A stretch of 64,000 bases of DNA from Posidonia oceanica (taxonomy: Eukaryota; Streptophyta; Magnoliopsida; Alismatales; Posidoniaceae): assembly GCA_037176725.1 (NCBI GenBank), contig JAZBRS010000023.1, positions 28,453,001-28,517,000 on the forward strand. The letters are read 5' to 3'. Below, one piece after another: positions 33,342 to 44,845 of this stretch. Both the position numbers and the translations under genes were made by a program. The first letter of the stretch is position 1, and each line of letters starts with the position of its first letter. The notes under the pieces are model-generated. The model saw only the letters and a list, made by a program, of their open reading frames with translations, searched no databases and was not told the DNA's origin.

Positions 33342-34585
33342 TGTAGATATCCCGTTTTAGCACTCCCTTCATGGTAGAGTAGTCTTTGCATTAGGTTACC
33401 TCTAGAAGCTCTTTGCCCAGCTCAAGTACTCTCATCTAACTTATTGACACTTGTCCCTGTGATTTAGAGACCAAAATTGGCAAGTTTGCATTTGAGTGTG
33501 TTGGACACTGGATACCCTAGCGTCCAACGTTGGACGCTGTGAATAATGGCGTCCAACAACCTGGTTTTCTGTTTCCCCAAACTTACCTTATTTGGCTAAA
33601 GTCAAATTTCGTGCTTAGCCTCCACTAAAGGTCCTTTGACCAGTCAAGGCTTTAATTAGCTTTAATGGTCACTAATCAGTCACCTATTAAGGAATATTCT
33701 TTGATCCTGGCATCTTTGCCTCGGAGGGTCGTTGGACGCTGAGAATTCCAGCGTCCAACGTTGGACGCTGTAACGGTCAGCGTCCAACACTTCTGAAATA
33801 GGAAAGTTGCTGACTTGGCCTTTGTGTCCTTATTTTTCCTCCCCTGCTTTTATAAAAGTAGGGGTACCCCCACTGGGATGGAGGAGGGATTTAGGACGAA
33901 TTGAGGAGGGATTTTTGAGGATTTTCTTGAGAGAGGAATACAATTTTAGAAGAATTATTGAGAGCAAGTAGAAAGTGTTTCGAGCCAGAATCTCGAGAGA
34001 AGTTATGTGGAGAAAGAGTTTTTGAGAGAGCTTGAGTCCTCCTCTATCGTCAGTGACATCATGTCGACACCTCTTGCATTCCGTGCATAGATAAAAAGGG
34101 GACTCTCTTTAGTTTTCCTTTTCTTTTCATATCATATGTTTAAATTCGTAGTATAGCAAAGCATTTCATTTCATATATTGTTGTAGGTAGGCATAGTCAT
34201 ACTTAGTTGCAATCGGGGGGATAAAACCCCTCGGGTAAGTATTCCTCCTTTCATTTTATGTTAATTTTCAATTTCCTTTGAATCATATACTACACTTTAT
34301 TAATCCGCATCTTTAAAATCTGTTTTGCAAGGAAAAGAAGAAAAAAGAAGAAACTCACCAAACATGGGCACCCTTGGGCAACGCAGGCGTTGTCCCAAGG
34401 TAGCAGAACCCACAACCATATCACATCTCCCAAGACGTCTCGAGGGCCAGTGAAAGTGAACCGAGAGTGGCGATCACACCAATTCTGTCACCTGTAGAGT
34501 GACGGAGATGGATATAAAAAAGGGGCAACGAGGAAGCACCAAATATACACAACAAGCTTCTCCAAACAAAAACCCCATATCCACA
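33342..34585 (+). mobile_element. LTR in plus orientation, candidate 3' LTR of element II
   Basis: TGTAGATATCCCGTTTTAGC (33,342) to CCCATATCCACA (34,585), 1,244 bp, preceded by PPT-like AAGGAAGGGCAATC. Two perfect GCGTCCAACGTTGGACGC palindromes (33,520-33,537, 33,751-33,768) lie upstream of TATAAAAG at 33,851-33,858. A GGGGGATAAAACCCC-type hairpin and a CCTTGGGCAACGC / GCGTTGTCCCAAGG inverted pair follow (34,215 and 34,372). The flank AGCGACTTT on the right could be a worn PBS. Confidence 0.75.
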
Positions 34586-34639
34586 AGCGACTTTATCAAT
34601 TTGCATGTTTCTATTCTTTACATCTCTACTTGCACAGTG

Positions 34640-34680
34640 TTGGACGCAGAATACTCCAGCGTCCTATGTTGGACACTGTG
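34640..34680. promoter_or_regulatory. Motif pair next to element IV
   Basis: TGTTGGACGCAG ... CAGCGTCCTATGTTGGACAC, an imperfect member of the GTTNNNCGC family. The last five bases, CTGTG, are the candidate target duplication of element IV. Confidence 0.45.
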
Positions 34681-35922
34681 TGATGTGAATTTTAATTAAC
34701 TGCAAGTGCACTGTGTACTATGTAGTACGTATGTAAAATACGAGTCGATCCCACAGAGAATAGAGTTTCAAAACACAGAGATTAATTATCAGTTATTGCA
34801 CGAAGGTTGAGAATGACGATGGTTAAGAACTAAAACTAGAAGATGTAATCAAATTAATTAAAACCTAGGGTTTCGAATCCATTTATGTAAAATACAATAT
34901 GCATGATTAAATCCACTCTCTGGCTCTCTCCATGATCTAAATAGTTTACTCAATGGTTCTTATCCTAACAAGCATAATCTATATGCAATGCACCATAGAT
35001 TATCTAGTCCAAGATAAAATCACACAAATCAAACTAAATCAAATGATATATGAAAGATCTGAGATTATATACACAACCCCCAAGTTATTCTTCCCTAAGC
35101 ATAGATTAAAAAGATATTATCAATATTAATCTATCAAAGTTTATCGAATAATGAATGATCTATGTAGTATACATCCAGTCTACATAATCATAGCATTTAA
35201 GCATGAGAAGACAAAGAGGAACTTAATCACAACATATGCAATTACATAAACTTCATCTAAACCCTAGATCTAGAAACTTAGCCAAGCATGATAATGAAAA
35301 ATATTGAAATAAAAGATAGGGAAAGAGAAGAGCAAGACATGATTAATATAAAGAAAATGAACTTGTATTAATAAAATACCTTAATTACAGAAAATAAGCT
35401 TGAAGAACTCTCAAACAATGGAAGAAGAAAAGTCTAAGCCTAATGTGGAAGATGAAGCATCCTAGGGTTTACCCAATGAGTCCCTTTTATAGGCTTATAA
35501 GGGCTTGACTGTCACAGAGACAAATCCAGATACAAATCAGGAAACTAAATTTTAATTACAAGATATTTCCAAGTGATCTATGTGAAGGCCAAAGACTGAA
35601 TCAACGATATCTTCTCCGAGCGCCTGGGAGGCGCCAGCTGGCCCTGATTTCTCTCAATCTTGGTTAATTCTGTTGTCTTATCTTCCTCTTCGTATTCACA
35701 CACGTGGAAAAAGTGTATTTGATATCTTGCACGGATTTGCATTTCTTGTATCCTTGGATTTGCATTTCTTTTTGTCTTTTATCATTTTTCTTCCTTCTTT
35801 TTCTCTTTTCTCTTCAGGTCCAAAGTTTCTGCACAAATTGCACAAAATACCTCGAGTAATATTATTTATGAACAAAAGAGATAAATATGGGCATAAAACA
35901 TGTAAGAATAATGTGCTAATCA
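34681..35922 (-). mobile_element. 3' LTR of element IV (Athila-like/gypsy)
   Basis: Minus strand: PPT AGGTATGGGGGTATT (35,937-35,923), LTR start TGATTAGCACATTATTC (35,922), end TTAATTAAAATTCACATCA (34,681); 1,242 bp. It contains the cgagtcgatcccacagagaa stretch common in plant gypsy LTRs. The partner LTR is not in the window and would lie beyond 64,000, on the far side of element III. Confidence 0.7.
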
Positions 35923-36526
35923 AATACCCCCATACCTATCTTTTGCTAGTCCTCGAGCAAAACTGACTCAAAAAGAAAAAATAAAGAAAGAAAATCTTAA
36001 CTCACTTTTGCAGGAATCGCGATTACACTTAACATGTGCAACAAGCCTTTAAACCCCTAGGTTGCCCTAGTGGATAAGTGATGTCTCGTGAGGGTTTGCA
36101 GCGGATTTACCCACAAAATCCCAGAAGAAAAGGAAAAAATAAAGACATATAAAAAAAGTTATTTACACTATCACTATCCATAATATTTTAACAAGTTAAG
36201 AAACTTCTAAAATACATTTAGTCTTTATTCTCCAGCTCTACCTCAAGTCAACATCTCTCTCTCCTCCTCATGTCATGGAGACTTGTTCCTATCTTTCACA
36301 TCATCCTTCTTTACATTTGACTCACATGTACCTTGTGTTTGTGAAAATAGTCCTTAACAATGATTTTCAAGTCCAACCTGAGCACCTTAACATCTCATTT
36401 GAATAATTTAGATAACTTTATTCTTGCTTTCTTAGGCTTTTTCCTGGCTACCTATTTATCAAGCTTTAGGTCGGTGATTCCCTAACCAGATGGATTTAGG
36501 ACACCAGGTGTTGAGACACCTCTAAG
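35923..36526 (-). other. Internal 3' region of element IV
   Basis: Non-coding sequence between the PPT and the copia insertion. It begins with the PPT. The pyrimidine-rich, CCCCCATACC-type sequence and the tagtcctcgagcaaaactga phrase resemble the untranslated region of plant gypsy elements. It continues at 46,164 after removal of the copia element. Confidence 0.5.
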
Positions 36527-37801
36527 TGTTGAAAATAATTAATGAGATATTTAATTTTAATGATAACAAATTACATGAGTTATTATGTTTTAGTTTATTC
36601 TAAGATAGGAAATATATCTGGGAAAGATCAATGAATACCACATCAAAGCCTTTATGAAGACAAGAAGAAATGTCAAGAAGACTATTTTTTATTGTTGTAA
36701 TACGTTGTATGATTTTTCTTCATTATTGTATTATGTGAAATGTAATAGATCTCCTAAGGTGTATGGTGTCCTAAAAAGATCTTAGGAAATATCCACACCC
36801 AAGGACAGAAGAAATCATGTGAGAAAAGATAGAGTATAGAAGATAGGTCAAAATCGGCAAACCGTTTTTCTACCGGTATACCGATTTAGAGTTGATTAGA
36901 AAATCATTTACTTTTGACCGTTACACTGAGAAAAAGAAGTTAAGTCAAAATCGGCAAAACCATTTTCTACCGGCATACCGATTTAGAATTAATCAGAAAA
37001 ACATTTACTTTTGGCCGTTACACTGAGAAAAAGGAATTAGGTCAAAATCGGCAAAACCATTTTATACCGGTATACCGATTTAGGGTTCATCAGAAGATCA
37101 TTTGTTTTTGACCGTTATAGGTTTTCGGCACAACTGTAATTCATCGGTCTACCGATACTGTTGATCGTTAAGATTTTCGGTCGACCGGTCGTTTTCGGCA
37201 TACCATTTCAGTTGTCTTGGTCTATCCGTTGGGCTAGCCGTTAGACACACTTTGTGACCTTGCTAAACCTATAAATAGGACCCCAAGGACCTCACTAAGC
37301 ATTACCAATACAAGTGATATCATATACTCCATCTCTCAAGCTTCAAAAGCCTACTTTAAGTGAGATATCTCCCAATCAAGTTCTAAAGTTCATCAACAAG
37401 AGTTCAAGTGCCAAGAGCAATGTGGAGATCAAAAGAACTACGTATTTGTGAAGCAAATTGTAACAAAGGTGGTTATTCTTCTCTTGCTAAGGGAATGGCT
37501 TTACTGGGTTTGCAGAGGAAGTTGTAATCTTCAATAAGTAAGTGTACTTTACTATGATTAAGATTAAGGGAACTTTAGAAGGAATCTGGGAGTGGACTAG
37601 GCCGGGTGGCTGAACCACTATACATAATTGAGTCATACATTTCCTCTCTTCCCCTTCTTTGTATGCTTTAGATTAAAATTCAATATCATAGACTGTACAT
37701 GTATAATTGTTTAAGTAATTTTAAGCTAAATTAATTAAAGAACACTGTGATATTTTAAATACTCTATTCACCCCCCTCTAGAGCGTTACTAGATCCTAAC
37801 A
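36527..37801 (+). repeat. 5' LTR of the copia element
   Basis: TGTTGAAAATAATTAATG to CCTAACA, 1,275 bp. TATA box TATAAATA at 37,270-37,277. Three tandem units of about 97 bp (36,849-37,122), each with a tcggcaaa ... accggtataccgattt core, lie upstream of the TATA. It lacks about 38 bp present in the 3' LTR near 44,945-44,995. Confidence 0.92.
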
Positions 37802-37803
37802 AT

Positions 37804-37815
37804 TGGTATCAGAGC
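37804..37815 (+). other. Primer-binding site of the copia element
   Basis: TGGTATCAGAGC, two bases after the LTR end, complementary to the 3' end of initiator tRNA-Met, the usual copia primer. Confidence 0.95.
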
Positions 37816-37866
37816 TAGGTTGTCTAAATATTCAAGATCTAACAATCTTTCTTAGACAAAGAAAAA

Positions 37867-39436
37867 ATGGCCTCTAGTAGCAATAATGCAATTGAAGGAC
37901 AAAGCATTAATAGACCGCCATTTTTTGATGGAAACAACTACACATATTGGAAATGTAGGATGATCATATATTTAAAATCAACAAACTTCAAATTATGAGA
38001 TATAACTATTAATGGATTTCCTAAAAATGAAAAACCATATAGGGACTGGAATGAAGAAGATGAGAAACTAGCCACCCTAGATGCAAAAGGTCTTAATATT
38101 ATTTTTTGTGCTGTAAATCAAGAACAGTTTAATAAAATATCAAACTGTACAACTGCACAAGAAGTATGGCACAATCTTGAAGTAACCCATGAAGGGACCA
38201 ATTAAGTTAAAGAAACAAAAATAAATATACTTGTATATAAATATGAACTCTTTAAGATGACCAAATGAACCTATAGGAGAAATGTTTACTAGATTCTATG
38301 ATATCACAAATTCTCTTCAAGCTCTAGGAAAAACTTATCTCCAAAGTAATTTGGTTAGAAAAGTATTAAGATCTCTAACCCCTGAATAGGAAAAGAAAAC
38401 TACTACCATAGAAGAAGCTAAAGATCTATCCACTTATCCCTTAGAAAGCTTAATTGGTAATCTAACCTCATATGAAGTCCAAATGCAAGAAAAAGAACAA
38501 GATAAACAATGAAGTAAAAAGATAATTGCACTAAAAACAACCACCAACTCGGAAACTGAAAAAGAAGATGATGAGGAAATAGCTCTCCTCACTAGAAAAT
38601 TCAAAAGATTTATAAGAAACAAAAAGTTCCCAAGAAAAGGAAAATCTAATGAACAAGAAGAGGCACCTTTATGTTTCAATTGTAACAAACCAGAACATAT
38701 CAAGAGAGATTGCCCTCTACTTAAAATAAAAAGTTTTAGAAAAGAAAATAGAAGGCCTAAGAAAAAGGCACTCCAAGCCACATGGGATGAGACTGATTCT
38801 TCCTCTGATGAAGAATCATCCTCTGATTCTGAAAAGGCAAACATGTGCTTCATGGCACAAGAAGATTGCCCTATCTCCCATGATGATGACATGGAAGAAT
38901 TACTTGAAGCATTTAATGATTTATACGAAAAATATAAAACCTTAAAATCATCCTCTAAACTTCTAAATCAACAATACAATAATTTAACAAAGAAGAATGA
39001 TGCACTAGTAAATGAAGGAGAAAAACTATTATTTGAAAATTAATGTCTAAATCTTAAAAATACTGAATTAAACATGGATGTGAAACACATGAGACATAAG
39101 ATTACAAACTTAGAAAAAGATATAAAAACCTTGAAGGATAAGAGTAATGATCTTTATAACATGATTGTTAAATTTATAAAGGGAAAACAAAATTTAGACT
39201 TATTGTTATCTAGTCAAAGACCCTCAATGTACAAACAAGGTATTGGCTATTCCTCTTTTAAGGAAAAACCATACAAAAATGAATTCATTAGAGAAACAAC
39301 ACATGAAAAATACATATTTGTTGTAAAGAAACCAAATCCATCTAGAAGGGTAGAAAGGGATAGATTTGGAAACAGTAGATTTCGTCCTTTCAAAATGTGG
39401 GTTCCTAAATCTTTGTTGTCCTCTAATGTAGGATGA
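37867..39436 (+). pseudogene. gag: Copia Gag, broken
   Basis: ATG at 37,867 follows the PBS at normal distance. FFDGNNYTYWKCRMIIYL is the copia Gag start; a CCHC knuckle C-FN-C-NKPE-H-IKRD-C is near 38,671-38,713, followed by a basic then acidic stretch and a coiled-coil-rich C-terminus (38,843-39,436). In-frame TGA at 37,996, TAA at 38,203 and at least one frameshift. Confidence 0.85.
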
Positions 39437-42400
39437 ACTCAAAGTAGATCTTAGACAGTGGTTGCTCTCGTTACATGACCGGAGATCATAATCTCATGAG
39501 TACTCTTAAGTCCAAAGATGAAGGAACAGTAACATTTGGAGATAATGCCAAAGAGAAAATTGTCGGGATAGGAAGTGTAGGTAATCCTGAAAATCCCTCT
39601 ATTGAAAATGTTCTGTTAGTTGATGGCTTAAAACATAATTTGATTAGCATTAGTCAATTATGTGATATTGGTTACAAAGTATTATTCGATAAAAAGGAAT
39701 GTACCATTTTTGAATCATCTACAAAAAAAATAATATTTACGGAAAATAGAAAGCATAATGTATATAAAATTAAAGTTTCCTATAAAACTAAGAAGATAAT
39801 ATCATATGTTGCTTCTACAAATGATAATGCTTGGTTATGCCATAGAAGACCCGGTCATGCCAATATGGGACAGTTATCAAAACTATCTAAAGGTGATTTT
39901 ATTCATGGTTTACCAAAAATAGATTTCAAAAAGGACAGATTATGTGATACTTGTCAATATGGAAAGCAAATTAAATCTTCTTTTAAATCCAAAGAAATGA
40001 TTTCTACTACCAAACCTCTGGAGTTAATTCATATTGATTTATTTGGTCCTAGTAGAACAATGAGTCTAGGAGGAAAAAGATATGCCTTTGTTTTAGTAGA
40101 TGATTTTTCAAGATTCACATGGGTTTTGTTTTTAACAAATAAAAATGATGTGTTTTGTGAATTTCAAAAGTTTTGCAAAATGGTTCAAAATGAAAAAGGT
40201 CTAAGTATTATAAAAATTAGAAGTGACCATGGAGGAGAATTTGAAAATGAAGTTTTTGAAAGTTTTTGTGAAGAAAACAGTTTTCAACATAATTTCTCTT
40301 TTCCTAGAACTCCTCAACAAAATGGAGTTGTTGAAAGGAAAAATAGAATATTACAAGAAATGACTAGAACAATGCTTTGTGAAAACAATTTACCTAAGCA
40401 TTTCTAGGCCGAAGCTGTCAATACAGCTTGTTACATTTTAAATAGAGTTTTACTTAAACTAGTTTTCAATAAAACTCCTTTTGAGCTTTGGTTTTACAAG
40501 ACTCCAAGAATTTCATATTTCAAAGTTTTTAGTTGTAAATGTTTTATTTTAAGCACCAAGGATAATTTAGATAAATTTTATCCCAAATCTGATGAAGGAA
40601 TCTTCCTTGGATATTCCTCTAGAAGCAAGGCATATAGAATATATAATAAAAGAACACTTACCATTGAGGAATCAATGCATGTAAACTTTGATGAAAATCA
40701 CATTAATATTATAAATCTAGAAAATGAGGAACATAATCAAGAAAATCAAGTAAGTAAACCTGAAAATAACGAAAACACACCCAAACTTGAAGAAGTTGAA
40801 AATGACACTTCAAACTGGCAATTCGTTCATTATCATCCAAAAGAACAAATTGTTGGATAAATCTCCAAAGGAATTTTGAACAGATCCAAATTGGATCACG
40901 AATGTGCTTCATATGCATTCATATCATCTATTGAGCCCAAAAATATAAATGAGGCTTGCAAGAATGAATATTGGATGATTGCTATGAATGAAGAGTTAAA
41001 TCAATTTAAAAGAAACAATGTGTGGGAATTAGTCCCAAAACCCAAAGATCACCAAATCATTGGAACAAAATAGATATATAGAAATAAATTAGATGAATTT
41101 GGAAACATAGTAAAAAATAAGGCTAGATTAATAGCACAAGATTACAATCAAGAAGAAGGAATTGACTTTGATAAAACCTATGCTCCATTAGCTAGACTAG
41201 AGTCTATTAGAATGTTACTAGCTTATGCAAGTAGTTTGAACTTCAAGCTATATCAAATGGATGTTAAGAGTGCGTTTTTAAATGGGATAATTGAGGAAGA
41301 AGTATATGTAAAACAACCCCCTAGTTTTGAAAATGAAGTATTTACAGACCATGTATTCAAATTGAACAAGGCACTCTATGGATTAAAGTAAGCTCCTAGA
41401 GCTTGGTATGATAGGCTAAAGAAATTTCTAATTGAAAAGAGGTTTATCATAGGAGTTGCTGATACCACTTTATTCATTCAGAAAAATGAAAAAGAATTAT
41501 TATTAATATAAATCTATGTTGATGATATTATATTTGGATCAACAAATGAAGAATTATGTGATGAATTCTCTAAGATCATGCAACAAGAATTTGAAATGAG
41601 TATGACGGAAGAACTCAACTACTTTCTAGGTTTTCAAGTAAAACAACTAAAAGATGGAATTTTTATCTACCAAGAAAAATATGTAAGAGAATTACTTAAG
41701 AGATTTGGAATGAAAAGTTCAAAGGAGGCAAAAACTCCAATGAGCACAAATACAGAACTTGATCATGATGAAAATGGAATTAGCATAGATCAAAAGATGT
41801 ATAGAGGAATTATTGGTTCTCTACTGTACTTAACTACCATTAGACTTGACATCAAGTTTAGTGTCTGTCTATGTGCTAGATATCAAGCTACACCTAAGGA
41901 ATCACACTTAGTAGCAGTTAGAAGGATATTTAGATATCTACAAGGAACCAAAGATTTAGGACTATTTTATCCTAGAGATTCAAAATTAGACCTAATAGGT
42001 TATAGTAATACTGACTATGCTGGATGTAAAATGGATAGAAAAAGTACAAGTGGAACATGTTAATTTCTTGGACACTCTTTAGTCTCTTGGTTTAGCAAGA
42101 AGCAAAATAGTGTTGCAATATCCACTACTGAGGCTGAATACATCGCAGCTGGGTGTTGTTGTGCTCAAGTATTATGTATGAAACAAACCTTAAAAGACTA
42201 TGACTTAGTATTCAACACAACACCAATCTACTGTGATAATACAAGTGCCATAAACTTGTCTAAAAATCCAGTACATCATTCAAGAACCAAACACATAGAA
42301 GTAAGACATCACTTTCTAAGAGATCATGTGGCTAAAAATAATATAAAATTAGAATTTATACCCACCACTGATCAATTAGCAGACATCTTGAGAAAACCTC

Positions 42401-42447
42401 TTGATGAGGCACAATTTGTAAAAATTAGAAGAAACCTAGGTATATGA
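39437..42447 (+). pseudogene. pol: Copia Pol: protease, integrase, RT, RNase H
   Basis: Protease active site ILDSGCSRYMTGD begins at 39,448. The integrase zinc module ends LCDTCQYGK; the core shows IHIDLFGP, RSDHGGEFE and PQQNGVVERKNR, so all three DDE residues are present. RT has KARLIAQ, YQMDVKSAFLNG and YVDD at 41,515-41,526. RNase H has GYSNTDYAGC (first Asp changed to Asn), STTEAEYIA and CDNTSAI. One frame throughout from 39,475, interrupted by six stops: TAG 40,405, TAA 40,858, TAG 41,071, TAA 41,389, TAA 41,509, TAA 42,061. Most stand where relatives have Trp or Gln. It would copy and integrate the element if intact. Confidence 0.93.
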
Positions 42448-42479
42448 AAAGCATGTGAAATAATATAAAAATTTGTTTT

Positions 42480-42965
42480 GAGAGAAATCGAAATCGACAC
42501 ACCGATTCCCATCGGTCTACCGTTCTCTGAAAAATCTGACGGGTTTTTGTTGCACCATTTTTGACTGGTTCACCCATATTTTTCGGAAAATCCTTTTATA
42601 CTGGTCTGCCGAAAAACCCTGATTCGGGAGCACCTTTTTTACGGTCTGCCGAAAATTCCTGATTCGGGAGAACCTTTTTGATCGGTTTACCGTTATTGAA
42701 TCAAAGGTTCATATAAAAAGTCATACCATTCATAATGTCGGTCTGCCGAAAATTCCTGTTTCGGGAGAACTTTTTATACCGGTCTACCGAAAATCCCTAT
42801 TTCGGGAGAACCTTTTTGAATCGGTCTGCCGAAAATCCCTGTTTTGGGAGAACTTTCTGTACCAGTATACTGAAAATCCTTGTTTCGATCAAACTTTTAG
42901 TACCGATCTGATAACTTTGCCAGCTGTATCAAGTGTATCGGCATACTGATTGCATATCGGGATAC
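42480..42965 (+). repeat. Array of about 45-50-bp hairpin-prone units before the env-like ORF
   Basis: About eight diverged units of tcggtctgccgaaaatccct then gtttcgggagaacctttt. Short inverted pairs are visible (TCGG-tctg-CCGA; CCGAAA-atccctg-TTTCGG). The tcggtctaccg phrase is shared with the LTR array at 36,850-37,200. Confidence 0.8.
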
Positions 42966-42991
42966 CGTTTTGTTCAAAAATGGCTCCTCCG

Positions 42992-42999
42992 TATAAAAG
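42992..42999 (+). promoter_or_regulatory. Candidate TATA box for the env-like ORF
   Basis: TATAAAAG, 160 bp before the ATG at 43,159 and just after the hairpin array. No splice route from the genomic RNA is obvious, so an internal promoter is plausible. Inference from sequence only. Confidence 0.5.
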
Positions 43000-43158
43000 C
43001 CTAGGTTCCACCGATTTTTATTTTACCTTCCTCACTCACGGTCGTCTCCTCCAAAACCCTAAACCTCTTCTTCTCCTACTCTCCCAAGCCCTAGAAAACC
43101 ACCATATCTCTCGTCCCCTAACACCCTCTCGTCCTCCACTCCTCACTCAACCACTCCA

Positions 43159-44244
43159 ATGGCCCCCAAGAAGAGTTGTGCGTCCAAGCCCAAGAGAAAA
43201 GCTCCGGCCAACTCCTTCGACGACGACAACCACACCTACGGAAACCAGAGTCTCCTCTTCATTAGTGAAGATGCAAGGAAGGCTCATCAACATTTCTTTG
43301 CAAACCGAGAAGTCCTCATGGGAAGAAAGGTAGTTTTCAACTCCTTAGGTCCAAATATTGGTCCTCTTTTTGAAGCTCAATCTTTAATCCCGATGCTTGC
43401 ATCCATAGGTGACACTAAGTATTATCCCCATTTAGTTTCCCAATTCTATGCAAACCTTCAAATTTCCCATGACACTTTTACATCATATCTTGTAGGAATA
43501 GATATTCCTTTTGATGAAATACTCATAGGACAACTCTTGAAAATACCATCTGTTGGAATTGACCTCACACTATCTATTGAGGAATTAGGATGGTCATGCT
43601 TAGACATAAACAAAGCAATTTCAATAAATAAGAAAAGTACATTTTTGCCAAATAAGATAAACCAATTAACCAAAGAATCTAGAATAATGGCTTATATTCT
43701 AGCAGCAAACATCATACAAAAGAAAGGTAATTTTGATGAACTTAGAAGTATGACTTGCAAAGCTGTGTATGCCATAACCAAAAGGATTCAAGTTAATTGA
43801 TCTCACATTATTTGCCATCATATGACACACATTAAAACAAAATTGTTTTATGGCCCTCTACTTACATACCTAATCATTCACTATGACATACCATTAACCC
43901 ATGAGCCATCCCTTCCCGTTAGGTTCAAACCCCTAGATCTTGTCACTATAAATAAGATGGAGCAAGCATCTGGAAGATCTAGAGCTTCCGGTCCTTCTTC
44001 TTCAAGTGCTCAAGCACAAGAAGTTGAAACTTCTGAAGAAGAACAAGAGGATCATATTAAAGAGGAACTTGAAAACCTAAGGAAGCAAGTTGAAGAAGTA
44101 AAGCTAGAACAATCACACCAATTCTCCGGCATTGTCGACTGGCAATACCAAACTACTCAGTGGCAAGGGAAAATGGAAGAACTGTTCTATAAGATAGAAA
44201 GGAAATTGGATGATTCACATGAAGAGGATTCATCTTCTCACTGA
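43159..44244 (+). pseudogene. Extra (env-like position) ORF of the copia element
   Basis: ATG with a basic start (MAPKKS...KPKRKAPA). The middle (about residues 35-140: SQFYANLQI, SYLVGIDIPFDE, GQLLKIPSVGIDL) resembles the putative plant transposon protein family. An in-frame TGA at 43,798 is followed in the same frame by a Ser-rich segment and a Glu/Lys-rich coiled coil (ENLRKQVEEVKLEQ), ending with TGA at 44,242. No signal peptide or convincing membrane segment, so an envelope function is doubtful despite the position typical of Sirevirus env-like genes. Confidence 0.7.
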
Positions 44245-44845
44245 TTTTTTTGTATTCCAAAGCTGGTTGTAATATTACAACAATTTCTTATGCTTTATAA
44301 AATCTTCTATGTTTGGTGATTAGCATTTATGAATGGTATCTGAAATAAATGTTTGATATTGTCTATTTTATGCTTTCCAACATAAATGATTGTGTTATTA
44401 AATGAGTTAAGGAAATTTAAGCAATGTATGCACTTAAATGCCTATATATGCATATTTTTTGGATATATGAGTTGAGTTCAAGTGAACCTATGATTTGTAT
44501 AGTGGAAACTACAAATTGATTACCTTGTAATCTACATTGTTTACTACTTCATGCTTGAGAAGGAAAATACATTCTGATTTTAAATATATATATTACATTA
44601 TTTTTTGTTAATGATAAAAAGGGGGAGAAAAATATAAACATCAATTTTTATTTTACTTATGCCTATAGTAAGGGGGAGCATAAGAATAATATTATCCATG
44701 CTTATCTAGGCTAATAGTAAGGGGGAGCATTGATACAGAATTTGTGTGAATTTGAAATGTTTGTCAATTTTACAAAATTATATTATACCCAAAAATTAAT
44801 GGAATGTTAAATGCAAAATTTTGTCATCATCAAAAAGGTGGAGAT
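44245..44845 (+). other. 3' untranslated region and PPT of the copia element
   Basis: No gene. Repeated aagggggagcataa-type motifs at 44,618-44,730 are purine-rich. The PPT AAAAAGGTGGAGAT abuts the 3' LTR (44,832-44,845). Confidence 0.8.

Larger units (their letters stand above)
24282..34585 (+). mobile_element. Tat-like element II, internally deleted, plus strand
   Basis: Contains a Gag knuckle fragment, an integrase tail, the conserved 3' block, the antisense gene B', three tandem arrays and a plus-oriented LTR (33,342-34,585) preceded by a purine-rich tract. Relative to element I it lacks genes A and C and most of pol. Its 5' part is cut off at 24,281 by element I. A minus-oriented LTR (31,744-33,168) lies inside, so the right end is rearranged. 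Confidence 0.6.
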
